DNA of 64,000 bases, from NCBI RefSeq assembly GCF_039525805.1, contig NZ_BAAAHZ010000013.1, one strand, 5' to 3'. The translations under genes and the position numbers were made by a program. Shown here in pieces: positions 1 through 7,385 of this stretch. How positions within the stretch are numbered: the first letter of the stretch is position 1; each line of letters begins with the position of its first letter. The stretch is from Dietzia natronolimnaea. Lineage in GTDB: Bacteria; Actinomycetota; Actinomycetes; Mycobacteriales; Mycobacteriaceae. Below the pieces are notes generated by a model. The model ran no database searches. It was not told the origin of the DNA and worked only from the letters and a program-made list of their open reading frames with translations.

Positions 1-1323
1 GACCGACGCCAGGTTGGTGCGCAGGATCTCCGGGTCGGTGAACTCGGGTCGGGAGTCGAAGTCGTCCTCCGAGTACAGACGGATGCAGATGCCGTCGGCG
101 ACGCGGCCGCAGCGGCCGGCGCGCTGTGCGGCGGAGGCCTGCGAGATCGGCTCGATCGGCAGCCTCTGGACCTTGGTGCGGGTCGAATAGCGGGAGATCC
201 GGGCGAGGCCGGTGTCCACGACGTAGCGGATCCCCGGGACCGTCACCGAGGTCTCCGCGATGTTGGTCGACAGGACCACGCGCCGGGTCGAATGCTGACG
301 GAAGGCCCGTTGCTGCTCGGCGGAGGTGAGCCGGGCGAAGAGCGGAAAGATCTCGGTGCTCTTGTATTTCCGCCCACGGAGCACCTCCTCGGCGTCGCGG
401 ATCTCGCGTTCGCCGGAGAGGAAGACGAGTACGTCGCCGTCACCCTCGGCCAGGAGCTCGCCGACCGCATCGGCGAGCGCGTCCAGGGGGTCGAGGTCGA
501 TGGTCCGGTCCGCGTGGTCGACCTGGAGCGGCCGGTACCGGATCTCCACGGGGAAGGTGCGACCGGAGACCTCGATGACAGGGGCGGGATGGCCCGCCGG
601 ATCCGCGAAGTGGCGGGCGAAGCGGTCGGGGTCGATCGTGGCGGAGGTGATGATGAGTTTGAGGTCCGGCCGCCGGGGCAGGATCTGCCGGAGGTAGCCG
701 AGCAGGAAGTCGATGTTGAGGCTGCGTTCGTGGGCCTCGTCGATGATGATCGTGTCGTACGCGCGCAGCAGCCTGTCCCGTCGGATCTCGGCGAGCAGTA
801 TCCCGTCGGTCATCAGTTTGACCGCGGTGTCGGCGCCGGTACGGTCGTCGAAGCGAACGGCCGACCCCACCAGACGGCCGGTCTCCACCCCCAGTTCCTC
901 GGCGATGCGCTCGGCGACGGACCGGGCCGCCAGCCGGCGGGGCTGGGTGTGGCCGATCATCCCGCGCACGCCGCGGCCGAGTTCCAGACAGATCTTGGGG
1001 ATCTGGGTGGTCTTCCCGGATCCGGTCTCGCCAGCGATCACCACGACCTGGTTGTCGCGGATCGCCGCCGCGATCTCGTCCTTACGGGCGCTGACCGGCA
1101 GTTGTTCCGGATACTCCGGGGTCGGAACCGACTCCGCACGCCGACGCAGACGAGCGGCGGCGGCGTCGATCTGCCCGCCCAGGTCGTCCAACTGGTCGGC
1201 GCGGGCCCTGCGGATCCGCGACCGGAGACGGTGGGCGTCGAGGATGCCGACGTCGTCGAGCCGGACCAGGAGATCGTGCCGGGCCCGGCGCAGTTCGGGG
1301 GCGGGCGCGGGAGACGTCGACAT
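1..1323 (-). CDS. hrpA: ATP-dependent RNA helicase HrpA, N-terminal part (3' end beyond the window)
   Basis: This is a DEAH-box RNA helicase of the HrpA type, cut by the window edge after 441 codons out of the roughly 1300 usual for the family. It starts at an ATG reading MSTSPAPAPE. An N-terminal helical segment is followed by the Walker A motif GETGSGKTTQ near residue 100, the DEAH motif (DEAHERSLN) near residue 194, the SAT motif, and the start of the second RecA-like domain (STNIAETSVTVPG, AGRCGRVADG). The DEAH signature and the QRAGRCGRV motif identify the family. HrpA proteins unwind RNA and help rescue collided ribosomes in other bacteria. A small same-strand gene lies 47 bases upstream. 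Confidence 0.93.
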   Translation of the reverse strand, partial: MSTSPAPAPELRRARHDLLVRLDDVGILDAHRLRSRIRRARADQLDDLGGQIDAAAARLRRRAESVPTPEYPEQLPVSARKDEIAAAIRDNQVVVIAGETGSGKTTQIPKICLELGRGVRGMIGHTQPRRLAARSVAERIAEELGVETGRLVGSAVRFDDRTGADTAVKLMTDGILLAEIRRDRLLRAYDTIIIDEAHERSLNIDFLLGYLRQILPRRPDLKLIITSATIDPDRFARHFADPAGHPAPVIEVSGRTFPVEIRYRPLQVDHADRTIDLDPLDALADAVGELLAEGDGDVLVFLSGEREIRDAEEVLRGRKYKSTEIFPLFARLTSAEQQRAFRQHSTRRVVLSTNIAETSVTVPGIRYVVDTGLARISRYSTRTKVQRLPIEPISQASAAQRAGRCGRVADGICIRLYSEDDFDSRPEFTDPEILRTNLASV

Positions 1324-1370
1324 GGTGTCCGCCAGGGTATCGGGACCCGGTGTGGGGATCGATCCGGGTG

Positions 1371-1559
1371 TCAGGCCGTGCCACCCTCCCGGCGGGACTG
1401 GATGCGGGTGTAGCGCTGGTGCAGTCGCTCCCGGATCTCCTCCGGCTCGTACGACTGCCGCCGGCGTTCGGTCCGTGCGGCGAGGATCCCGGTGGCGGCC
1501 ACTCCGACCACCCCGGCCGCGCCGACCATCTTGAGCCACTGCCGTCCGCGGGGTGCCAT
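1371..1559 (-). CDS. small single-pass membrane protein, unknown function
   Basis: This is a 62-residue open frame upstream of hrpA on the same strand. It starts at an ATG (MAPRGRQWLK), has one hydrophobic segment at about residues 10-28 (VGAAGVVGVAATGILAARTE) and then a charged tail rich in Arg and Glu. I do not recognise a family. High-GC coding bias and position favour a real gene. A 48-base gap separates it from the divergent papain-fold gene, so the two could share a promoter region. Confidence 0.55.
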   Translation of the reverse strand: MAPRGRQWLKMVGAAGVVGVAATGILAARTERRRQSYEPEEIRERLHQRYTRIQSRREGGTA

Positions 1560-1607
1560 GGCGTCAAGGGTAGATCCTCTCACCGGGGCACCTGGCAGGA
1601 TCGCACC

Positions 1608-2405
1608 ATGAGTCTCGACACCGTCCCGCTGGCCGCCGCGGCCCACCGCACCCGGACCGGGGACCTGTGGTTGTTCCGTGGGCGCACGACCGCCGACCGG
1701 CTGATCCAGACCCTGACCAATTCCCCCGTGAACCACGTGGGGGTGGCGGTGGTCCTCGACGACCTGCCCCCGCTGCTCTGGCACGCGGAGATGGGCCGGG
1801 CGTTGACCGACGTGTGGACGGGGCGTCGGCAACGGGGCGTCCAACTCCACGACCTCGAGGCGGCGGTGCGTCAGTGGACCGGTCCCTACGGACAACGTGC
1901 GTGGTTCCGCCAGATCTCCCCGGAGACCGGGTCCCCGCAGGAGGACGCGATTCTGGAGACGATCGCCCGCCTGAACGGCGTGTCGTTCCCGTCTGCGGGG
2001 CGGCTGACCGCCCGGTGGGCCCGGGGCCGGTGGGCGGCCCGGGGACGCCACACACCCGATCGCGACTCCGATGCGGGGCCGGGAGCGGGACGGGGCGGCG
2101 GTGCAGGAGGGAGCGGCGGTGCCGGAGGGAGCGGCGGTGCCGGAGCCCCGGGGCGCCGGGGCAGCGGCCTCCCGTGGCGCCGACGTGCGGACTCCGGGCC
2201 CGCACTGCGCGTGGAGGCGGCCTACTGCGCTGAGGTGGTCGGGATGACACTCGAGGCGATGGGTGTCCTGCTGCCGGCCGGCGACGCCAGTTGGTACGAC
2301 CCGGGCCGATTCTGGAGCGGGGACGCGCTGCCGCTCGCCCCGGGGTGGGGCTACGGGCGGGAGGTCGCCGTCACCGTTCCCGGTGGAGGAAGCCGGGATC
2401 GGTGA
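1608..2405 (+). CDS. YiiX/YebB-like permuted papain-fold (NlpC/P60 superfamily) protein
   Basis: This 265-residue protein starts at ATG MSLDTVPLAA. It shows the order of a circularly permuted papain-like fold: a conserved His in VNHVGVAV (H43) near the N terminus and the candidate nucleophile Cys in AAYCAEVVG (C207) near the C terminus. In YiiX, LRAT and related families His precedes Cys in this way, and members cleave or transfer acyl/amide bonds. There is no obvious signal peptide. A Gly/Ala/Ser-rich segment encoded by tandem 18-base repeats lies between the two catalytic positions, with an Arg-rich stretch around it. Substrate is unknown. It converges on the ceoC gene 7 bases downstream. 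Confidence 0.6.
   Translation: MSLDTVPLAAAAHRTRTGDLWLFRGRTTADRLIQTLTNSPVNHVGVAVVLDDLPPLLWHAEMGRALTDVWTGRRQRGVQLHDLEAAVRQWTGPYGQRAWFRQISPETGSPQEDAILETIARLNGVSFPSAGRLTARWARGRWAARGRHTPDRDSDAGPGAGRGGGAGGSGGAGGSGGAGAPGRRGSGLPWRRRADSGPALRVEAAYCAEVVGMTLEAMGVLLPAGDASWYDPGRFWSGDALPLAPGWGYGREVAVTVPGGGSRDR
2103..2145 (+). repeat. 18-base tandem repeat within the papain-fold gene
   Basis: Two near-identical 18-base units (differing at one base) and 7 bases of a third encode GGSGGA-type repeats. The repeat keeps the reading frame and forms a flexible linker, so unit number could vary between strains without frameshift. Confidence 0.7.
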
Positions 2406-2412
2406 GCGTGGG

Positions 2413-3186
2413 TCAGCCGCCGAGGACCGCGGTGCTCAGGTCCGCCTCCGCGGCCTCCGGCGCCACGACCAGCAACTCGTCGCCCGGTTCGAACGGCACG
2501 TCGGGTTCGGGGGCTATCACTCTTCCCCCGCGGAGGATCGCCACCAGCGCCGCGTCCCGGGGGAAGCGGACGCGTGAGACCGGTCTGCCCGCGAGGGGGG
2601 TCTGGTCCGGCAGCGTCACGCTCACCAGATTGGCGCCGCCGCGCCGCAGGGTCATCAACCGCACGACGTCCCCGACGGAGACCGCCTCCTCCACGACGGA
2701 GACCATGAGTCGGGGGGTGGAGACGGCCACGTCGACGCCCCAGCGGTCGTCGAACAGCCACTCGTTCCGGGGGTCGTTGACGCGGGCGACCACGCGGGAC
2801 ACGGCGAACTCCGTCTTGGCCAGCAGGCTCACGACCAGGTTCACCTTGTCGTCGCCGGTGGCCGCGACCACCACGTCGGACTCCTCCGCGCGGAGTCGTT
2901 CGAGGAAGCTCAACTCGCACGCGTCGCCGACGAGTTGCCGGGCACCGGTCACCCCGTCGCGGTCGAAGACCGCCGCGCGCTTGTCGACCAGCGTCACGGT
3001 GTGGTCGTTGGCCAGGAGTTCGCGTGCGATCGATCGTCCCACCACGCCGGCCCCGGCCACCAGGACCCGCATGGTGGAGGCGTGGAACGTGCGGGCGGGG
3101 GCGCGGTCCAGCAGGCCGGCCCCGTCGGCGTAGTCGGGGACCGAGCCGTCGGGGACGGGATCGCCGGTCACGGGTCGGTCAGTCAT
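2413..3186 (-). CDS. ceoC: TrkA-family potassium channel/transporter regulatory protein CeoC
   Basis: This is an RCK protein with an N-terminal Rossmann NAD-binding domain (VLVAGAGVVGRSIARELL) and a C-terminal TrkA-C domain (VSVTLPDQTPLAGRPV). It matches the product of Rv2692 in position and sequence character (VVVAATGDDKVN, ARVNDPRNEWLF). The ATG chosen gives 257 residues and overlaps the end of ceoB by 8 bases, suggesting translational coupling. An internal ATG at 3072 would give 219 residues, closer to the M. tuberculosis length, so the first 38 residues are uncertain. RCK proteins sense nucleotides and gate K+ uptake systems. The divergent KimA-like transporter is the obvious local candidate partner (inference). 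Confidence 0.88.
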   Translation of the reverse strand: MTDRPVTGDPVPDGSVPDYADGAGLLDRAPARTFHASTMRVLVAGAGVVGRSIARELLANDHTVTLVDKRAAVFDRDGVTGARQLVGDACELSFLERLRAEESDVVVAATGDDKVNLVVSLLAKTEFAVSRVVARVNDPRNEWLFDDRWGVDVAVSTPRLMVSVVEEAVSVGDVVRLMTLRRGGANLVSVTLPDQTPLAGRPVSRVRFPRDAALVAILRGGRVIAPEPDVPFEPGDELLVVAPEAAEADLSTAVLGG

Positions 3187-3841
3187 CAGATGGTCCTCGC
3201 TCCAGGATGTCGTCGAGATCGTCGACCACGCCCGAGGGAACGGCGAGGTGGATCAGGTCGTCGGCCTGCACGAGAGTGCTGCCGCCGGGCACCCTGCACT
3301 CCCCGAAGCGGGTGAGCGCGACCACGGTGCCACCGACCAGATCGGCGAGAGAGGTCAGTCCCACGCCGACCCACACCGACGGAGGGACGACGGCGACGAG
3401 CGACACCTCGCCGGTCTGATCGCGCCAGACCACCGGGCTCGACCCGGACGTGATGTACCGGATGAGGCGGCCGGTGGCCCAGGGCACCGTGGCGACGGTG
3501 GGAATGCCCAGCCGCTCGTAGACCTCGGCGCGTCCGGCGTCGTAGATCCGGGCGATCACCCGCTCGACGCCGAAGGTCTCGCGGGCCACCCTCGCGGCGA
3601 TGATGTTGGAGTTGTCCCCGGAGGAGACCGCCGCGAACGCGTCCGCCCCGTGTAACCCGGCGTCGACGAGGACCTCGCGATCGAAGCCGAGCCCGGTGAC
3701 GGTGCGTCCGTCGAACTGCTCCGCCAACCTGGCGAACGCGGCGGGGTCGCGGTCGATCACCACGACCTCGTGACCGCCCTCGTCGAGCTCGGTCGCGAGC
3801 GCCGCGCCGACACGCCCACAGCCCATGATGATGACCCTCAT
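3179..3841 (-). CDS. ceoB: TrkA-family potassium uptake regulatory protein CeoB
   Basis: This 220-residue RCK protein begins MRVIIMGCGRVGAALATEL, a classic glycine-rich NAD-binding motif, followed by the acidic end of strand 2 (VVVIDRD). It continues with the family block SSGDNSNIIAARVARETFGV and a C-terminal TrkA-C domain. It corresponds to Rv2691. The ATG is the only good start and lies 99 bases from the divergent transporter start. It is the first gene of a two-gene operon with ceoC. No TrkH/TrkG pore gene is present, so these regulators either act in trans or control the divergent KimA-type importer. Confidence 0.92.
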   Translation of the reverse strand: MRVIIMGCGRVGAALATELDEGGHEVVVIDRDPAAFARLAEQFDGRTVTGLGFDREVLVDAGLHGADAFAAVSSGDNSNIIAARVARETFGVERVIARIYDAGRAEVYERLGIPTVATVPWATGRLIRYITSGSSPVVWRDQTGEVSLVAVVPPSVWVGVGLTSLADLVGGTVVALTRFGECRVPGGSTLVQADDLIHLAVPSGVVDDLDDILERGPSDD

Positions 3842-3893
3842 GGCCAGTACCGCTCCTCACGGTCCGCGACGCGCGGACCCGTCCCGATCACGC

Positions 3894-3899
3894 TACCCT
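3894..3899 (+). promoter_or_regulatory. candidate -10 element (TACCCT) for the KimA-like gene
   Basis: A TAnnnT hexamer lies 41 bases upstream of the chosen GTG start, in the ceoB/kimA divergent intergenic region. I see no convincing -35, as is common in actinobacteria. Confidence 0.35.
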
Positions 3900-3940
3900 C
3901 GTCGGCGGCGCTGTCCCTGCGGCACGCGGAGCCCTACGAT

Positions 3941-5947
3941 GTGTCGGTGTCCAGGATCTCCAGGGTCTCCGTCGGAACCAAGCGCCTGCTGTTGGGGCGC
4001 CCCTTCCGCAGCGACACCACCGGGGACACCCCGCTGCGCAAGCGGATAGCGTTGCCGGTCTTCGCCTCGGACGCGTTGTCCTCGGTCGCCTACGCCCCCG
4101 AGGAGATCTTCCTCATCCTGTCGTTGGCCGGGGTGTCGGCCCTGGCGTTCACCCCGTGGGTCGGGCTCGCGGTGGCGGTGGTCATGGTGGTCGTGATCGC
4201 CTGCTACCGGCAGAACGTCCGCGCGTATCCGTCGGGCGGGGGGGACTACGAGGTCGCCACCGTCAATCTCGGGCCGAACGCCGGACTGGGTGTGGGGGCG
4301 GCCCTCCTCATCGACTACGTGCTCACCGTGGCGGTGTCGATCTCGGCGGCGGCCGCCAACATCGGCTCCGCGATCCCGTTCGTGCACTCGAACGAGGTGG
4401 TGTTCGCCGTCATCGCGATCGTCCTGCTCACCGCGATCAACCTCCGGGGCATCCGGGAGTCCCGCGCGACGTTCGCCATCCCCGTCTACGCGTTCATGGC
4501 GGCCATGACCGCGCTGGTGGTGTGGGGGTTGTTCCAGGTCGGCGTGCTTGGACGTGAGCTGAGGGCGGAGTCCGCGGAGTTCGAGCTTGTCACGCCCGAC
4601 GGCGTGGCGGTCGCCGGGCTCGCGCTCGCGTTCGTGGTGGCCAAGTCCTTCGCCTCGGGCTGTGCCGCGTTGACCGGGGTCGAGGCCATCCACAACGGCG
4701 TGCCGGCGTTCCGCAGCCCCAGGGCCAGGAACGCCGCGACGACTCTGGTCATGCTCGGCGTGGTGTCCATCTCGTTCCTGCTCGGGCTCATCGTGCTGGC
4801 CAACCAGCTCGGGGTGCAGGTCGCGGAGGACCCGGCCACCCAACTGATCGGTGCGCCGGAGGACTACCAGCAGAAGACGATGATCGCGCAGCTGGCCGAC
4901 CCGGTCTTCGCGGGTCTCCCTGTCGCCTTCTACGTGATCATGACCATCACCGCCCTCATCCTGGTGCTCGCGGCGAACACCGCGTTCAACGGTTTCCCCG
5001 TGCTCGCCTCGGTGCTCGCGCGCGACAAGTACCTGCCGAGGCAGCTCGCCACGCGAGGGGACCGGCTCGCGTTCTCCAACGGGATCGTCCTGCTCGCCGT
5101 GGCGGCGATCGTCCTGGTGGTGGCGTTCGACGCGCAGGTCACCGTGCTCATCCAGCTGTACATCGTCGGGGTCTTCGTGGCCTTCACCCTCAGCCAGCTC
5201 GGCATGGTCCGCCACTGGACCCGGCGACTGGGCAACGAGCAGATCCCCGCCGTCCGGCGACGGGTGCAGCGCGCACGGGCGGTCAACGCGGTCGGGTTCG
5301 TCCTCACCTCCGGTGTGCTGGTGATCGTCATGAGCACGAAGTTCTTCGCCGGCGCCTACATCGCGGTGCTGGCGATGCTGGCCGTGTTCGGGGTCATGAA
5401 ACTCATCCATCGTCACTACGAGTCGGTCGCGCGCGAACTAGAGGACTCGTCCTGGGAGGTCGTCCTCCCGAGCCGCACCCACTGTGTGGTGCTGGTGTCC
5501 AAACTGCACCTGCCCACCCTCCGGGCACTCGCCTACGCGCGGGCGACCCGACCGGACACCATCGAGGCGCTCACCGTGAACATCGAGACGGCGGAGACCC
5601 GGATCCTGGTCCGCGAGTGGGAGAAGCGGCGGATCTCCGTGCCGCTCAAGGTGGTGGAGTCGCCGTACCGGGAGATCAACCGGCCGGTGGTCGACTACGT
5701 GAAACGATTGCGTGACCAGTCGCCCCGGGACGTCGTGATCGTGTACATCCCGGAGTACGTCGTGGGCCACTGGTGGGAGCAGCTCCTGCACAACCAGAGC
5801 GCGCTGCGTCTGAAGACCCGACTGCTGTACGAGAGGGGTGTCATGGTGACCAGCGTCCCGTGGCAGCTGTCGTCCTCGGACGGCCGCGCGGACCAGGCGC
5901 GTGACGAACCCATCATCGGGCGCTGGGGCGGACCGGAGGACCGATGA
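3941..5947 (+). CDS. KimA-type potassium:proton symporter (usually annotated amino acid permease)
   Basis: This 668-residue APC-superfamily protein has about 12 membrane segments and a cytosolic C-terminal domain of about 190 residues. Blocks match Bacillus subtilis KimA (YdaO) as I remember it: SDALSSVAY, YPSGGGDY, SGCAALTGVEAI, SPRARNAATTL and, near the C terminus, LLHNQSALRLKTRLL. Residues corresponding to the K+-site residues of KimA are present (D44, Y51, D125, T129, T245). GTG 3941 is chosen because a GGAG lies 9 bases upstream; GTG 3947 is possible, while further upstream extension would run into ceoB. It is the orthologue of Rv2690c by position. Divergence from two RCK regulators fits potassium uptake better than amino acid transport. 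It overlaps the next gene by 4 bases (ATGA). Confidence 0.85.
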   Translation: MSVSRISRVSVGTKRLLLGRPFRSDTTGDTPLRKRIALPVFASDALSSVAYAPEEIFLILSLAGVSALAFTPWVGLAVAVVMVVVIACYRQNVRAYPSGGGDYEVATVNLGPNAGLGVGAALLIDYVLTVAVSISAAAANIGSAIPFVHSNEVVFAVIAIVLLTAINLRGIRESRATFAIPVYAFMAAMTALVVWGLFQVGVLGRELRAESAEFELVTPDGVAVAGLALAFVVAKSFASGCAALTGVEAIHNGVPAFRSPRARNAATTLVMLGVVSISFLLGLIVLANQLGVQVAEDPATQLIGAPEDYQQKTMIAQLADPVFAGLPVAFYVIMTITALILVLAANTAFNGFPVLASVLARDKYLPRQLATRGDRLAFSNGIVLLAVAAIVLVVAFDAQVTVLIQLYIVGVFVAFTLSQLGMVRHWTRRLGNEQIPAVRRRVQRARAVNAVGFVLTSGVLVIVMSTKFFAGAYIAVLAMLAVFGVMKLIHRHYESVARELEDSSWEVVLPSRTHCVVLVSKLHLPTLRALAYARATRPDTIEALTVNIETAETRILVREWEKRRISVPLKVVESPYREINRPVVDYVKRLRDQSPRDVVIVYIPEYVVGHWWEQLLHNQSALRLKTRLLYERGVMVTSVPWQLSSSDGRADQARDEPIIGRWGGPEDR

Positions 5948-7269
5948 CCCCGACGGGGAGAACCGACTGGACGGGACGTGTGCTCCGATTGCGCATCGAG
6001 GGCCCCGCGCAGGGCGGGGAGTTCGTGGCCCGGCATTCCGGGCGGGTGGTGTTCTGCCGGGGCGGGATCTCGGGGGAGCTGGTCGAGGTGATGGTCCACG
6101 ACGACCCAGGACGAGCCTTCTGTCGCGGCACCGTGACCGGCGTACTCGAGAGGTCGGTGGACCGGATCGACCCGCTGTGCCCCGCCGCGGCGGCGGGAGC
6201 GGGGTGCTGCGACTGGAGCCACATCGACCCGGCGGCCGCCCGTGCGTTCTCGGGAACCGTCCTGGCCGACCAGTCCCGACGTATCGGGCGGATACCCTCC
6301 ACCCCCGATCGCGTTCCGGTCGAGGTCCCCGCCGGCGACGACGCGAGTACCGGGTGGCGGACGGTCGCGCGGTGGGTGACCGGCCCCGACGGCGTGCCGG
6401 GGGTCCGGCGGTCGCGGTCGCGCGAGGTGGTGACCGAACCCTGTGTCCAGGCGGACCCGCGGATCGCGGAGGCCGTCCGGACCGCGGGCGTGGGCGCGCA
6501 CCGGGAGGTTCTCGGGGTCCTGGGGGACGACGGGGAGGTCCACGTCGCTCACCGACCGGTCACCGAGCCGGCGACTCGGGGGCGTGATCGCGGGTCCCGG
6601 AGGGGTGCGGCGACCCGGGCGCGGGCCCGGTCGTCGCGCGCCGGGGCATGGGAGCACGTGACGGGTCCGCCCTCCGTCTCCCGACGGGTGGGCGGGCGCA
6701 CCTGGCGGCTTCCGGTCGACGCATTCTGGCAGTCGCACAGGTCCGCTGCCGTGCACTACTCCGATCTCGTCCGCCGCGCGGTGTCCGCCACCGCGGGGTT
6801 ACCGGCGGAGCCGGTGGTCTGGGATCTCTACGGGGGGGCGGGCCTGTTCTCCGCGGCGGTGCTCGACGTCGCCCCTCGCGCGCAGCTGACCATCGTCGAG
6901 TCCGCACGTCCGTCTCTCGACGCGGTGGGGACCGCCCTCGACGTCGGCCCGGGGGTCGTCCCGGTGGCTGCGCGGGTCGAGACGTTCCTCGACCGGACGG
7001 TCGGTGGGACCGACCGGAACGGTGAGCCCGATCTCGTGATCCTGGACCCGCCGAGGGGTGGTGCGGGGATCGACGTGATGACCGCGCTCGCGGGCGGAAC
7101 GGCGTCGCGGATCATCCACGTGGGGTGCGACCCGGCGAGTCTGGCCCGCGACGTCGGGGTCCTGGTTGCGGCCGGGTGGACGCCGGCGGACCTGCGGGGG
7201 GTGGCCGCGTTCCCCGCGACGCACCACGTCGAGGGTCTCGCCGTCCTCGATTCCCCCCGTGCACACTGA
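5944..7269 (+). CDS. TRAM-domain class I SAM-dependent RNA methyltransferase, TrmA/RumA family
   Basis: This 441-residue protein (Rv2689c-like) is translationally coupled to the transporter through an ATGA overlap. The N-terminal 70 residues form a TRAM-like RNA-binding region. A cysteine group CPAAAAGAGCCDW around residue 75-90 recalls the iron-sulfur motif of RumA but is compressed. The methyltransferase core has WDLYGGAGLFSAA (SAM motif I), ILDPPRGG and the nucleophile cysteine in HVGCDPASLARD, with FPATHHVE near the C terminus. Such enzymes make 5-methyluridine in tRNA or rRNA; which RNA is modified cannot be read from sequence. A Ser/Arg-rich insertion lies at about residues 195-235. Confidence 0.85.
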   Translation: MTPTGRTDWTGRVLRLRIEGPAQGGEFVARHSGRVVFCRGGISGELVEVMVHDDPGRAFCRGTVTGVLERSVDRIDPLCPAAAAGAGCCDWSHIDPAAARAFSGTVLADQSRRIGRIPSTPDRVPVEVPAGDDASTGWRTVARWVTGPDGVPGVRRSRSREVVTEPCVQADPRIAEAVRTAGVGAHREVLGVLGDDGEVHVAHRPVTEPATRGRDRGSRRGAATRARARSSRAGAWEHVTGPPSVSRRVGGRTWRLPVDAFWQSHRSAAVHYSDLVRRAVSATAGLPAEPVVWDLYGGAGLFSAAVLDVAPRAQLTIVESARPSLDAVGTALDVGPGVVPVAARVETFLDRTVGGTDRNGEPDLVILDPPRGGAGIDVMTALAGGTASRIIHVGCDPASLARDVGVLVAAGWTPADLRGVAAFPATHHVEGLAVLDSPRAH

Positions 7270-7330
7270 CCGTTTCCGTGGCACGCCCCGACCGGTCGAG
7301 GCGCCGGCGGGGTCTCGCGCCGATTGCCCG

Positions 7331-7336
7331 TAGACT
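7331..7336 (+). promoter_or_regulatory. candidate -10 element (TAGACT) for dxs
   Basis: A consensus-like TAnnnT hexamer lies 49 bases before the dxs ATG, in the 116-base gap after the methyltransferase gene. No clear -35 is visible. Confidence 0.5.
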
Positions 7337-7385
7337 GTTGGTTCGACCCTGAGGGGTGCGGCCAGGGAAGGGGCAGTCGACGGCA

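Noticed and set aside
3842..3940. c-di-AMP (ydaO-type) riboswitch before the KimA-like gene
   Set aside because: Only 99 bases separate the divergent genes and the conserved core of that riboswitch is not there.
3893..5416. A 507-codon minus-strand frame opposite the KimA-like gene
   Set aside because: Its Asp/Glu/Gly/His/Arg-rich composition is the usual mirror of high-GC coding sequence, and the opposite strand has a conserved protein.
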